DNA from: CAIMWS01 sp964409245 | GTDB lineage: Bacteria > Verrucomicrobiota > Verrucomicrobiia > Limisphaerales > UBA1319 | Direction: 5' to 3' | DNA: 64,000 bases | Assembly: GCA_964409245.1 (NCBI GenBank) | Contig: CAYPCQ010000032.1 | Span: forward strand, 7,308-71,307 | Part shown: positions 54,080 through 62,408 of the stretch, piece after piece | Numbering within the stretch: position 1 is the stretch's first letter | Layout: the number at the start of each line of letters is the position of its first letter | Notes under the pieces: generated by a model | Databases searched by the model: none | What the model saw: only the letters and a program-made list of their open reading frames with translations | Told to the model about the DNA's origin: nothing | Translations under genes and position numbers: made by a program

Positions 54080-54666
54080 AAAGGTGATAGCAGCAATTAA
54101 TGTGCCTATTGTGATTACAGATACAATGATGGTGGTTAGCCGGGTAAGCTGATCACTGGTTCTATTATCGCTCTTTTTTTCCCATAGTAAAGCCGGTTAT
54201 TGCCTATCCCGATGAATTCCTATTAGCATTCCTTTATAAAATCGGGAATCGGGTTGTGCCATTTGCGCGAATCATCCAAATCATCCTGACTGCTCCTCGC
54301 CATGAATATCGCCTGGACAGTTCCTGCCCTGTAAAGATTCTGGACACCGCTCCTAAAAGACCCTGGCCCAGGCGACCAAAAAAGTTTACCACGCCGGTGG
54401 CGACTTTTTTCGCTTTCCTTTGGCGATAACGCTGCTATATTATTCAAGGTATGCCGGAAGCCCGATGCTTCGGGCACGATGATTCGTGACATCAGCGTGT
54501 TGGCTCCGTGGGGCTGTGGACGCGCGATGAAATTCATTTTTTGTGCATTGGTTAGCGCCATGATTTGCGCCTTTGGTCAAACCCGATCTGGCAGAGTTCA
54601 ATCTGAATGCTGGAACCTCGGTGCCGGGGTGCCCAACCCTGCCTGAAACGAAAAAACCTCGCTTAT
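54080..54666. other. Divergent intergenic region between exoprotein and sensor genes
   Basis: This region of about 590 bases separates two divergent genes and probably holds both promoters; it is A+T-richer than average. A 112-codon leftward frame (54223-54561) is open and starts with ATG, but it has no recognisable fold. It is left uncalled. I could not identify a convincing -35/-10 pair. Confidence 0.35.
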
Positions 54667-55827
54667 ATGAAAGACAACATCGTCAAGAGCGTGATCGCTG
54701 TATTCGTGGTGATGGTATGCATCCTGGTGGTGGTCACCGTCTCCACCGTGAGCAATATCCAGCGCTCCATCGTCAGCAGCGACTGGGTCAACCACACCCA
54801 CGAAGTCATTATGGCAGCCGACGCGATTCAATCATCAATCCACGCCGGGAATGCCGCCCTCCATACGTTTCTTTTGACGGGTGATCCCCGTGACCAGACC
54901 GCCTGCCGCGAGGCCTATGCCAAAATGCTAGAAGATCTGGAAGTCGCCAAAGCCTTGACCCGCTCCGATCCCGCGCAGAGCCAGATGGTTCAACAGCTTG
55001 AACCCCTCCTCACCCGATGTGTTGAGCTAACCACTACAGCGATTGTAACCCGCACTAATTCCGGGATGGAATCCATCCGGAAGATACTCGATGCCGATGC
55101 CGGTGGGAAGACCATCCGCGATATTCAGCGCTCCGTTGAAAAGCTGAAGGAAGAACAGAAAAAGCTTTTGCAGGAGCGTGATCGGGCCTCATTTTTGCAG
55201 GCTCAGAAAACCCGCTGGACGGTGCTGACCGGCGTGGGCCTCAACTTCCTGCTTTTGGCCTTTGCGGCCTGGCTCATCCGTGACGACATTGCCGCACGCC
55301 AACTGGCCGCCACTGCTCTCCAGACGGCCAATGAGCAGCTGGAGCAAAAGGTGAAGGAGCGCACCGCCGAATTGGCCATCGCCAACCAATCGCTCAAAGC
55401 CGAAAACCTGGAACGGCGCTGGACCATTCAATCCATGGAGCATCAGCTTCGCTACGGGCAGCTCATCATCAACTGCATCAGCGATCTCATTTTCGTGGTG
55501 ACCAAGGCCCAAAACATCATCCGCATCAACCCTGCTGTCGAACACATGACCGGCTTGGAAGGCAAGGATATTATTTCCATGCCCTTTTCCAAGCTCGTTC
55601 GTTTCACCCAGGAAACCGCGCCGGCCGACCCGCTCAAATACGAATCCATTGCCCAGGCCATGAAGGATGGCCGGGATTTGCAGGACTTGCCGGCGTTTAT
55701 CGTCAACAAAGAGGGCAAAACCATTCCGGTCAAATTCAACCTCTTCCCCATGCGCGATCACGACAACGTCGTCGCCAGCGTGGTGACGCTGAAGCAAGTT
55801 CAACCTCCAGCTCAAGGCCGGGCCTGA
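54667..55827 (+). CDS. CHASE3-PAS membrane sensor without a kinase domain
   Basis: This 386-residue protein has one N-terminal helix (SVIAVFVVMVCILVVVTVS) and a CHASE3 extracytoplasmic sensor (about 35-180, DAIQSSIHAGNAALHTFLLT). A second helix follows (GVGLNFLLLAFAAWLI), then a coiled coil (ANEQLEQKVKERTAELAIAN) and a PAS domain (LIINCISDLIFVVTKAQNII) to the end. There is no HisKA, HATPase, GGDEF or HD domain, so the output must pass to a partner. The adjacent CheY-like gene, 51 bases downstream, is the obvious candidate. Start at 54667 gives a short cytoplasmic end. Confidence 0.82.
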   Translation: MKDNIVKSVIAVFVVMVCILVVVTVSTVSNIQRSIVSSDWVNHTHEVIMAADAIQSSIHAGNAALHTFLLTGDPRDQTACREAYAKMLEDLEVAKALTRSDPAQSQMVQQLEPLLTRCVELTTTAIVTRTNSGMESIRKILDADAGGKTIRDIQRSVEKLKEEQKKLLQERDRASFLQAQKTRWTVLTGVGLNFLLLAFAAWLIRDDIAARQLAATALQTANEQLEQKVKERTAELAIANQSLKAENLERRWTIQSMEHQLRYGQLIINCISDLIFVVTKAQNIIRINPAVEHMTGLEGKDIISMPFSKLVRFTQETAPADPLKYESIAQAMKDGRDLQDLPAFIVNKEGKTIPVKFNLFPMRDHDNVVASVVTLKQVQPPAQGRA

Positions 55828-55878
55828 TCCGGGCCTTGATGATCATTCTGATGGAAAATTTAGTCCGGAGATACTAAT

Positions 55879-56292
55879 ATGACAAAACATATTCTCACCA
55901 TCGACGACGAGGTGGCAATTTGCGAGATGCTGGTCGAGATCCTTACGGTTAAAGGCTACCGCGTTTCCAGCGCGAACTCAGCCCACGAGGCGATTCAGGT
56001 GGTAAAGCAAGATCCCCCGCAATTGATCATCTCCGACCTGCAAATGGCGGACACGGATGGGCTGGAATTGATCGAGAAATTAAAAGCCATCGTGCCCAAC
56101 GTCCCGATCATTTTGCTTACCGGCGTCATTTTCGATCCCGAGGTCATTCAGGAAAATATCAGCAAGAAAGTTTCCTGTTACATCGCCAAAACCGCTCCCC
56201 TGCAGAAGATCATGCATGCCATTCAACGGTTGCTCGGCGATGCGGCTCCGGAAAACACCCCAGTGGCTGTGGCTAAAGAGGAGGACGAGTAA
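55879..56292 (+). CDS. CheY-like single-domain response regulator
   Basis: This 137-residue receiver domain shows ILTIDDEVAICEMLVEIL, the acceptor aspartate in LIISDLQMADTDGLEL, the LLTGV switch threonine and the conserved lysine in CYIAKTAPLQKI. There is no DNA-binding output domain; the last 20 residues are an acidic tail. It is downstream of the CHASE3-PAS sensor in the same orientation. Because that sensor lacks a kinase domain, phosphorylation must come from a kinase elsewhere. Confidence 0.92.
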   Translation: MTKHILTIDDEVAICEMLVEILTVKGYRVSSANSAHEAIQVVKQDPPQLIISDLQMADTDGLELIEKLKAIVPNVPIILLTGVIFDPEVIQENISKKVSCYIAKTAPLQKIMHAIQRLLGDAAPENTPVAVAKEEDE

Positions 56293-56756
56293 AACTAAAA
56301 CGTGCCAACCCCGTTATGATGGCAGGTTTTATGCGCTGATCCAGGCCGGCTCATCGCCGGCCCAAGATCAGTTCCGGGCTTCCCAACCAACTCTTTCACC
56401 GCTGGCCGCGCGGCCGGATTCTCTCCGTAATAGTGTCGGCGCCGCTGCGCCGCTTTGGATTCCTGGCCTGTTGCTGTCGGTTGGCCACCACCTGGCCAAA
56501 AGCGTTTGTTTCCTCCACGGTTTAAGTTTTCCCTTTTCTGTGTATCCTTGCTCTCCGTGGTTTATTCCCTTTTTTGCAGACATTCCCTGCTCCACAACCG
56601 CCAGCCACTCAAAAAAAGGCGTCTGTTGATGGCCCCCAAAAGTGTGCCTGGTTCCCCCCGGGGAATCAGGTCGATTTTCTACAGGCCGCGGCGCGCCCTG
56701 AAGATCCGGTTGCTCATCCGGCAGGTTTCTCATATTTTGGCGGGCATGAGCACCTT
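56293..56756. other. Intergenic region with hairpin and repeat-like motif
   Basis: No gene was recognised here. A perfect hairpin GGCCGGC (56344-56350) / GCCGGCC (56356-56362) with a 5-base loop lies 51 bases after the CheY-like gene, but no T tract follows. The stretch around 56510-56580 read on the minus strand (AACCACGG then AAACCGTGGAGG) resembles a short intergenic repeat widespread in environmental bacterial genomes. Confidence 0.4.
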
Positions 56757-57272
56757 GTGAACAACGATTTATTTCCGGCCGGCCTTTGGACTGGTTTTTA
56801 TACGCAGGTTCCAGCGGACAAGCACCGCATGGACCTGCGCTTGTCCTTTCTCGACGGTGTCATCTGTGGCGAGGGCACCGACGATGTCGGCACTTTTCTG
56901 ATCCACGGCCGCTACGACGCAGCCAGCCGGGAGTGCGATTGGATCAAAACCTATCCCGGATCCCACCAGGTGAATTACCACGGCTTTCGCGAAGGCAAAG
57001 GGATTTGGGGCCGCTGGGATATTGGCCTCTTCGGCCAGGGCGGTTTTCATATCTGGCCGCTTGGGGAAGGCCATGATGCAACCGCGGTTGTAAAGGCTGG
57101 AGCCAGCAGTGTGCCCATGGAGATTGAACCACCCATCGGGCCGGCCAGCAAGCCGGAGGAATTGAACCGCCTGGCTGGCCTCTGCCCCCGCCGTATTCCG
57201 TGGAAACCAGGGTTTTGGATGGTTTCTGCGCAATTGCTTCCATCCCAATGCCGGGACGCGGCTTACCGGTAA
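56757..57272 (+). CDS. Conserved hypothetical protein (beta-rich, start uncertain)
   Basis: The recognisable core runs from LFPAGLWTGFYTQVPADKHR through LRLSFLDGVICGEGTDDVGT, LIHGRYDAASRECDWIKTYP and EGKGIWGRWDIGLFGQGGF. This is a lipocalin-like, strand-rich pattern found in hypothetical proteins of planctomycetes and related groups. The GTG at 56757 sits just before the conserved part; an upstream start in the same open frame (to 56574) is possible. The C-terminal 70 residues look less conserved. It overlaps the convergent DUF4139 gene by 10 bases. Function unknown. Confidence 0.6.
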   Translation: MNNDLFPAGLWTGFYTQVPADKHRMDLRLSFLDGVICGEGTDDVGTFLIHGRYDAASRECDWIKTYPGSHQVNYHGFREGKGIWGRWDIGLFGQGGFHIWPLGEGHDATAVVKAGASSVPMEIEPPIGPASKPEELNRLAGLCPRRIPWKPGFWMVSAQLLPSQCRDAAYR

Positions 57273-58972
57273 ACCAGGGTCCGGTATTGGTAGGCCAATT
57301 CCCGGGCGCCCCCGGCCGGCAGGGAAAATTCCCATTTGATTTCCGAGGTGGGATTCACGGACGTCAGCTTGCGCACCACCTTGGAGACGGCCCCATCCTG
57401 GTCCGCCCGCAGCACTTCCCCCACGATTGATTTGCGGATGACCATTGCCGCCTCCCGGGCCTTGTGGCTGGTGACCTTCAGTTTTCCGCTCACCACCACC
57501 TCCTCGAAGCTCCGGCCCTCAATGGTCTGGGCCTTGCGCGAAATTTCCGACTGGGATTGCTCGGCCCGCAAATCCGTGGCCACCGTCAGCTTCAGCAGGC
57601 TCCTGGCCTTGGGCGGAGTGTAATTCAGGACATCCTGGGCCAGGGGCAGCAGGCCGTTCATGGTGAAAGCCGGGGCGGTGGTCCAGGGCTGCTGGCCGGT
57701 ATTCTCCAGCCGCAGCACATGCCAGACGTGGCTCTCTGGTTCCGGGCGGCGTCCGGGATCCTGCCGGTAACCGCGGTCATCCACCTGCATGCTGTCGGGT
57801 ATCTCCCATTGATAGAGGTGCTCATACGGCGCCGATACCCGCAGCAGCTCGTAGCGGCCGCGCTCCCCTTTTTTCAAGGTCACTCCCGGCCGCCGGTAGA
57901 AATACAAATCCTCGCTCGCCTCCCCCGGGAGGGCTTCTGGCAGGCCGTAGGCGTTCTCCGTGCGTGCGGCCGTCTCCGGGCTGATGGAATTGAACAACAG
58001 GGACTGGGACATGACATTGGCGAAACGCCCCCCCGCATCGCTCCGGCGGTCAGCCATCAGCGCCTGGATGAAGCCCGCCACGCTTTGCTGCAGGCCCAGG
58101 GGATTGGCCACCTCGGCGTGGGAAAAATTGGGGTAGCCCACCACGAAATCGACCTCCACCTCGTCCAGCATCTCCACATCGTTCATCAGCGTGGCCTCCA
58201 ACACCAGGCCGGCCATTTTTTCGCTGGCGATATCCACCCGGTAGGCCGGGCTCCAAACCAGCCCCTTCTCCAGGTAATTCAGCACCATCCCGGCCGTGGG
58301 CGGATTGCCCCCCACGCGCACCTTCCCGCGGGCCACCTCCTTCTCCGTGGACGTCTGGAGCGGGGCATCGGCGGGCAATTCCAGCGCCAGGATCGCCGCT
58401 TTGGGCAGGCTCAAAATGGTGGGCCGGTCCTCGGCCATTACCCGCAGCAGGACAATCTCCCCCGGCTTGGGCCCTGCCGCCGGCGCCCAGCCACCGGCGC
58501 TGGAAACCGGCGGGGCCGGCGGGGCATCGTCCCCGGGTTTCCGTTCCGCGGGCACGGAAAGCACGATGCCCTCAACCGTTTTGGTGGTGCCCGCCACCGT
58601 GAAGGTCGCTTTGACCCGCTTCCCTACGTTCGCCGCCAGCAATTCCGCCGTGGACAAAGCTTCGCGGGTTTCCACCACCCGTTCCTTGAAAGAGACCACC
58701 TCGGTCACCGGGTGTTTCGGGTCGGTGGTGCCAATCCACAGCGCCCCCAGCGCCGCCGCGGGCAACGGGTCCAGCAGCGCCCAGCCATCCTGGAGGCGCG
58801 TTTCACCCACCTTGGTCACGAACCCCAGGCCATTCTTGAAGACCGCCACCGTTTTGACCTTGGGGCTGGCCAGGGGCAATCCCGGGGGCGTTTCTGCCGG
58901 CCTGGCTTCAGAAGCGGCCAAGGCCGCCAATAATCCGATGATTTGACAAGGATACGTTTTCATAGGCTTCAT
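57263..58972 (-). CDS. Exported DUF4139 domain protein
   Basis: This 569-residue protein has a signal peptide (CQIIGLLAALAASEARPA), an N-terminal strand-rich domain (VKTVAVFKNGLGFVTKVGET), and a DUF4139-like region with LEKGLVWSPAYRVDIASEK, VEVDFVVGYPNFSHAEVANP and the closing KWEFSLPAGGARELAYQYRT. Relatives include mucoidy-inhibitor MuiA-like proteins; no catalytic role is established. MKP at 58972 and MKT at 58963 are both possible starts. It stands alone on the minus strand. Confidence 0.82.
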   Translation of the reverse strand: MKPMKTYPCQIIGLLAALAASEARPAETPPGLPLASPKVKTVAVFKNGLGFVTKVGETRLQDGWALLDPLPAAALGALWIGTTDPKHPVTEVVSFKERVVETREALSTAELLAANVGKRVKATFTVAGTTKTVEGIVLSVPAERKPGDDAPPAPPVSSAGGWAPAAGPKPGEIVLLRVMAEDRPTILSLPKAAILALELPADAPLQTSTEKEVARGKVRVGGNPPTAGMVLNYLEKGLVWSPAYRVDIASEKMAGLVLEATLMNDVEMLDEVEVDFVVGYPNFSHAEVANPLGLQQSVAGFIQALMADRRSDAGGRFANVMSQSLLFNSISPETAARTENAYGLPEALPGEASEDLYFYRRPGVTLKKGERGRYELLRVSAPYEHLYQWEIPDSMQVDDRGYRQDPGRRPEPESHVWHVLRLENTGQQPWTTAPAFTMNGLLPLAQDVLNYTPPKARSLLKLTVATDLRAEQSQSEISRKAQTIEGRSFEEVVVSGKLKVTSHKAREAAMVIRKSIVGEVLRADQDGAVSKVVRKLTSVNPTSEIKWEFSLPAGGARELAYQYRTLVYR

Positions 58973-59350
58973 ATTACCATGGCTGGCTGCAGCCTGTGTC
59001 ACACGGGCGCAAAAGAAATGTAAAAATCCTGTAAAACCGCCCTCCGCGGCGCCTCTGCCTGCCGGGGTTATCAACGCCTTTTGGGGCTCCCTCCCAACCC
59101 GCTATCTGGCAGGGTTTAAAAACCAAAGTGAAGCCCTATTTTGACCGCTGCTTACGGCGCCCATGCGAACCTGATGAAGGAGCCACCCACCTCCTGTTCA
59201 TCAGCCGTTCGCCGTCGCTCGGTTTTCAGGCCGCCACCCAATCCAGCCAGCCGGGGTAACCAGCGGCAATTGAACGTATCGGACATCCCCATGGATCGGC
59301 CGTGACGGCCCCGCCCGGGATTATCTGCCGGGTTTTGCTCTCGGGTGGGA
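58973..59350. other. Intergenic region between DUF4139 and SEC-C genes
   Basis: No gene, RNA or repeat was recognised in these 378 bases. The part next to 58973 probably contains the DUF4139 gene promoter. Short frames in the region have no family character. Confidence 0.4.
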
Positions 59351-60508
59351 TCAGTGGTTTTTCCCGCTGGCAACGGATTCGTATTGGCGGGCAAGGTTCA
59401 GCCGGCTCTCCAGGTCAAAGCGCGCCGCGTCCTTCACGGGAATGGCGGCCGCCTGCTCCAGCAGCTGGATCGCGCGCCGGACCGTCGCTGCTTCCACCGT
59501 GCCCTCGTGAGCGTTGATGAGCAGGCCGTCGCTCAGCGTCGCATACCCCACTGCGTGGTCGGGGTATTCCTGGATGAGCCGCAGGCATTCCGCTTCAGCC
59601 TCAGCGCCCTGCCCCATTTGAAACCGGATGGTCGCCGCATCCGCCCGGAGGGTGGGATTGTCCGGATTCCCCGGAAAGGCCTCGACCAGCTCCCGCAGGA
59701 ACCGGAGGCCGATTTCGCCGCAGCGCGGATCGGCGCCGCAGCCATTCATCGCCGCCATGGAAAAATCCTGGACCCAATTGGCCAGGCACTGGGACATCCG
59801 CGGATACAGCTGGTCCTCCGCCTCCATCAGGCTTCCCAGCTCCGGGGTCAACAGCGCCCGCAGCGCCCGCCAGAACTTCGCCCACGCCGCCAGGGCTTCG
59901 GCCGGGCGTTTTAGCTCCACCAGGCCGTAGCCCTCGCACAGCCAGTCATCCATCATTTCCAGCGAGGGTTGTTCCGGGCATAACCGGCGCCAGAGTTCGC
60001 AGGCCGCCAAGTTCAGGAAATCCCGGAAGGCAACGCCCAAATCCACCCGCAAAGCGCCCTCCCAGGCTCCACCCACATCCCAAGCCGACTGCCCGGCCCT
60101 GGCCTGCCGGATGAAAGCCGCCTGATCATAGGGCACCCCCAGGCGCGCCAGCACGGATTCAATTTCGCCGGTTGGCATGGCGGCCAGCTTGGAGGCGCTC
60201 CACTGGTCCAATATGTTCCGCCGCACTGCGGGTTCCGCCACCCTGAGCAGGCTGGGATCGTCCCGCATTTTCGCCAGCACATACGGATGGATGCGGGTGC
60301 CGCCGCCCAGTTTCAAGGCATCCATGATCGCTCCCTGTGTATAATAGGAGGTAACCGGCGATAAAAACCGCGGCTCAACCTCCGCCGGGGCCACTCGACC
60401 GGCCGCCGCCGGGGTGGCCGGGGCGGAACTGCTGGCCTTGCTGCGGCAACATATTTTAAATTTCTTGCCGCTGCCGCAAGGGCAAGGATCATTTCTGCCG
60501 ACTATCAT
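59351..60508 (-). CDS. SEC-C motif protein with helical-repeat body
   Basis: This 385-residue protein opens MIVGRNDPCPCGSGKKFKICC, a perfect SEC-C zinc-binding motif of the type found at the end of SecA and in many stand-alone proteins. The remainder is helix-rich and TPR-like (GYGLVELKRPAEALAAWAKF; RFQMGQGAEAEAECLRLIQE; YATLSDGLLINAHEGTVEAA). It may bind the ribosome or a protein partner via the zinc motif. ATG at 60508 is fixed by the motif. It is the last clearly chromosomal gene before the tRNA fragment. Confidence 0.86.
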   Translation of the reverse strand: MIVGRNDPCPCGSGKKFKICCRSKASSSAPATPAAAGRVAPAEVEPRFLSPVTSYYTQGAIMDALKLGGGTRIHPYVLAKMRDDPSLLRVAEPAVRRNILDQWSASKLAAMPTGEIESVLARLGVPYDQAAFIRQARAGQSAWDVGGAWEGALRVDLGVAFRDFLNLAACELWRRLCPEQPSLEMMDDWLCEGYGLVELKRPAEALAAWAKFWRALRALLTPELGSLMEAEDQLYPRMSQCLANWVQDFSMAAMNGCGADPRCGEIGLRFLRELVEAFPGNPDNPTLRADAATIRFQMGQGAEAEAECLRLIQEYPDHAVGYATLSDGLLINAHEGTVEAATVRRAIQLLEQAAAIPVKDAARFDLESRLNLARQYESVASGKNH

Positions 60509-60740
60509 AATTTGGTTTTTCTGCCACTGTTTGCCGTAATGCATGGTGGCCGCCGGATCCCCGTTTGGCCAGCCCAAACCGCTCCGGACACGGCCCGCCG
60601 GCCCTCAGTGTGCCTTGAAAACCGCACTCCACCAGGATCGCTCCAGCCTCCGGGCATGGCCCAGCCAGCCAGCATATCAGATCCGGGGATGGGGCAATAT
60701 TGCAGCCTCCAAACCAGAGGGAAAAGCGGGGGAATGAGGA

Positions 60741-60780
60741 TGGTGGGCGATGCAGGATTCGAACCTGCAAAAACAGGGTT
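60741..60780 (-). other. 3' end of a tRNA gene: attachment-site duplicate
   Basis: Read on the minus strand, the sequence gives an anticodon-stem 3' strand (CCCTG), a 5-base variable loop, a perfect T arm (GCAGG, TTCGAAT loop, CCTGC), the acceptor 3' strand ATCGCCC, a discriminator A and an encoded CCA (60743-60741). The matching 5' half (GGGCGAT start, D arm, anticodon 5' strand) is absent at higher coordinates. This is what an element integrated into a tRNA gene leaves at the end away from the intact gene. The tRNA identity cannot be fixed from this part. Confidence 0.72.
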
Positions 60781-60818
60781 TTTTGAGCCATCATCATTAA
60801 TCATATTTGATCCTTTTT

Positions 60819-60984
60819 TGTGCAAACTTACACGGCAATATACACAATGATAGCCAATAGATTCAAGGCCATTGTGCAAGTCAGTGCATTTTTGTGCGGA
60901 ATTATCTGTGCAAAACTGGCGTTCTGCCTGCATCGCCTAAAATCGCCTAAAATCGGCTATAAATCTGTGCAAAATCTGTGCAAA
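60819..60984 (+). repeat. Direct repeats beside the tRNA fragment (TGTGCAAA and ATCGCCTAAA)
   Basis: TGTGCAAA occurs in one orientation at 60819, 60907, 60966 and 60977, with near copies TGTGCAAG (60873) and TGTGCGGA (60893). Between them ATCGCCTAAA is tandemly repeated (60932-60941, 60942-60951), with a third partial copy (ATCGGCTA). The position 40-200 bases inside the presumed element end is typical for integrase arm-type and excisionase sites. This role is inferred. Confidence 0.6.
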
Positions 60985-60989
60985 TTATC

Positions 60990-61490
60990 AGTCTCATATT
61001 CTGGAATGCGCCTGCCTGCAAGCGGAAGCGGTGGGCCTGCGGGTGCCCGGCGCGGCGGAAGGTGGCGAGGCGTGGCGGCCTGCGGGCCGGAGCTGAGGAT
61101 CGCTCCAGGTAGGCCATGGTGGAGCGGGGCCTGCGGGTGGCGGCGATCCCCGGCGGCGAGGCGGTGCTGAGGGCGGAGCCGAGGGCAGGGCGGCGGTGTT
61201 GGTGGACCTGGGGCGGTGCCGGTCGGCCTGCGGGCGAGGCGGTGGCGGATCGGACGTTCCCCCGGCGGGCGGTGGAGTTGGTGCCGGGTGGCGGTGGCGA
61301 AGCCGGGAGCCGGACGGCGGTTGCCCGGCAGGCCGAGGGCAAGGCGGGCGGTGGCGATGGAGCCGAGGGCCGGGTGGCGAGGCGGTGGACCGAGGGCCGG
61401 GTGCCCGGCGCGGCGGAAGCCGTCCCCCGGGGGGCGGAGCGGGGGGCACGCCCCGCGCGCGCGAGTGGAACGTATGGGGGGCGTATAGAA
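60990..61490 (+). repeat. Very G-rich imperfect repeat region
   Basis: A stretch of nearly 500 bases is dominated by GGCGG, GAGGCGGTG, GCCTGCGGG and GCCGAGGGC words on the plus strand. CGGGTGCCCGGCGCGGCGGA is present exactly at 61040 and 61398. GCCTGCGGG recurs at 61035, 61078, 61129 and 61226. G on the plus strand strongly outweighs C. Long frames exist on both strands only because stop codons are rare in such sequence; none looks like a protein. Function unknown. Confidence 0.65.
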
Positions 61491-61617
61491 ACCATGGCCA
61501 TCCGCCAGTTTGACCTATAACGCATCGCAATCCGAGGGGGTGCAATCCATCCACCCACCATGCGCGGATCGTTTATAGGGCATCCTGGGGCCAAAGTTTA
61601 TTTGCTGGCGGGGATGT

Positions 61618-61649
61618 TTGCCATCAAGGAAGTCAAAGTCTATACTTGA
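61618..61649 (+). promoter_or_regulatory. Sigma-70-like promoter with overlapping inverted repeat
   Basis: TTGCCA (61618-61623) and TATACT (61641-61646) are separated by exactly 17 bases. The ATG of the HTH gene follows only 6 bases after the -10 box, so transcription should start at or next to the ATG. An imperfect inverted repeat TCAAAGT (61633-61639) / ACTTGA (61644-61649) covers the -10 box and could be an operator for the HTH protein itself. Confidence 0.55.
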
Positions 61650-61652
61650 AGC

Positions 61653-62027
61653 ATGGCGGAACGGGAATCGTTTGAGACTTTCTTGGTGAAGCTGGCGGCG
61701 AAGATTGACCGGCGGCAGCGGCATTTGCGCGAGGAGCTTGCCCAATCTCTGGCTCCCAGCCGGGATGAATGCCGCCGGATGCTGCGGGGGTTGGGCCATC
61801 GCCAGGAGGATCTCGCGTGCATGTTGGGGGTTCGCCAGCCTATGGTCAGCCGATGGTTATCCGGCAAGGCGATGCCCAGTTACCCGAGCCGAAAGGCCAT
61901 CTGGCTTTTGCACGCTTTGAAGTTCAGGCCATGGATTTTGCAATCATGGCGGGGGGTGGCGTTTTGGGGGAGCCTGCCTGCTCCCCCGCCGGTGCCCGCC
62001 GGGTTGGCCGATGGGGCCGGGATCTGA
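61653..62027 (+). CDS. HTH (XRE-like) transcriptional regulator
   Basis: This 124-residue protein has an N-terminal helical part (FETFLVKLAAKIDRRQRHLR), then an XRE-like helix-turn-helix (GHRQEDLACMLGVRQPMVSR, WLSGKAMPS). It ends in a proline/alanine-rich tail with no clear fold. Such proteins are typical repressors or antitoxins of mobile elements. The gene has its own near-consensus promoter and may be translated from a leaderless mRNA. It is convergent with the minus-strand element genes. No toxin gene is recognisable beside it. Confidence 0.72.
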   Translation: MAERESFETFLVKLAAKIDRRQRHLREELAQSLAPSRDECRRMLRGLGHRQEDLACMLGVRQPMVSRWLSGKAMPSYPSRKAIWLLHALKFRPWILQSWRGVAFWGSLPAPPPVPAGLADGAGI

Positions 62028-62036
62028 TCTCTTCGT

Positions 62037-62357
62037 TTACTCGCCGGGTGTCACCAAGAAGGAGCTCCATTTGCCCAGGAACTCTTCTTTCGATGTGGGC
62101 AGGAGCATCAAGCTCAGCCAGTTGTTCAAGGGCATGGCCCCGCGAACGAATCGCTCGCCCTTGGGAGCGGGGCTGCACATCTCGCAGATCGTGCGCGGCA
62201 TGGAGGGGTTCTCCGTGACATGCAGGCGGTCCGTGCTGCGCCCGCAGTCCTGGCAAAAGCGCTGCGCCACGGCCTGGCCGAAGTCCACCAAGAGCTGGTA
62301 GGCGTGGGCGTCGATCTTGGTTTTAGGTTCTACGTATTCAGTCATTATATTTTTCAT
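62037..62357 (-). CDS. Small zinc-ribbon-like hypothetical protein
   Basis: This 106-residue protein has two cysteine pairs, RFCQDCGRSTDRL and TICEMC, spaced as in a treble-clef or zinc-ribbon finger, and a helical C-terminal part (LNNWLSLMLLPTSKEEFLGK). An alternative ATG lies at 62345. I do not recognise the family. Its position among minus-strand element genes suggests a small accessory protein. Confidence 0.5.
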   Translation of the reverse strand: MKNIMTEYVEPKTKIDAHAYQLLVDFGQAVAQRFCQDCGRSTDRLHVTENPSMPRTICEMCSPAPKGERFVRGAMPLNNWLSLMLLPTSKEEFLGKWSSFLVTPGE

Positions 62358-62408
62358 TTAGGTTTCACTGATCCCCCAAAGCGGTTTATTCCACCAAGGG
62401 GAAATTGT

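Noticed and set aside
54223..54561. 112-codon minus-strand frame in the divergent intergenic region
   Set aside because: It has an ATG but no recognisable domain and no clear ribosome site, and it lies where two divergent promoters are needed. Kept as uncalled.
60741..60815. Complete tRNA gene on the minus strand
   Set aside because: The T arm and acceptor 3' strand are perfect, but no partner for the anticodon stem, no D arm and no GGGCGAT 5' acceptor strand are found at higher coordinates.
60512..60850. 112-codon plus-strand frame containing a VGDAGFEPAK segment
   Set aside because: This peptide is the well-known false translation of the T arm and acceptor end of a tRNA read backwards. 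It marks the tRNA fragment, not a gene.
60947..61594. Long Pro/Arg-rich or Gly-rich frames in the G-rich block
   Set aside because: Several overlapping frames on both strands are open only because the sequence lacks A/T-containing stops. None has a ribosome site or protein-like composition.
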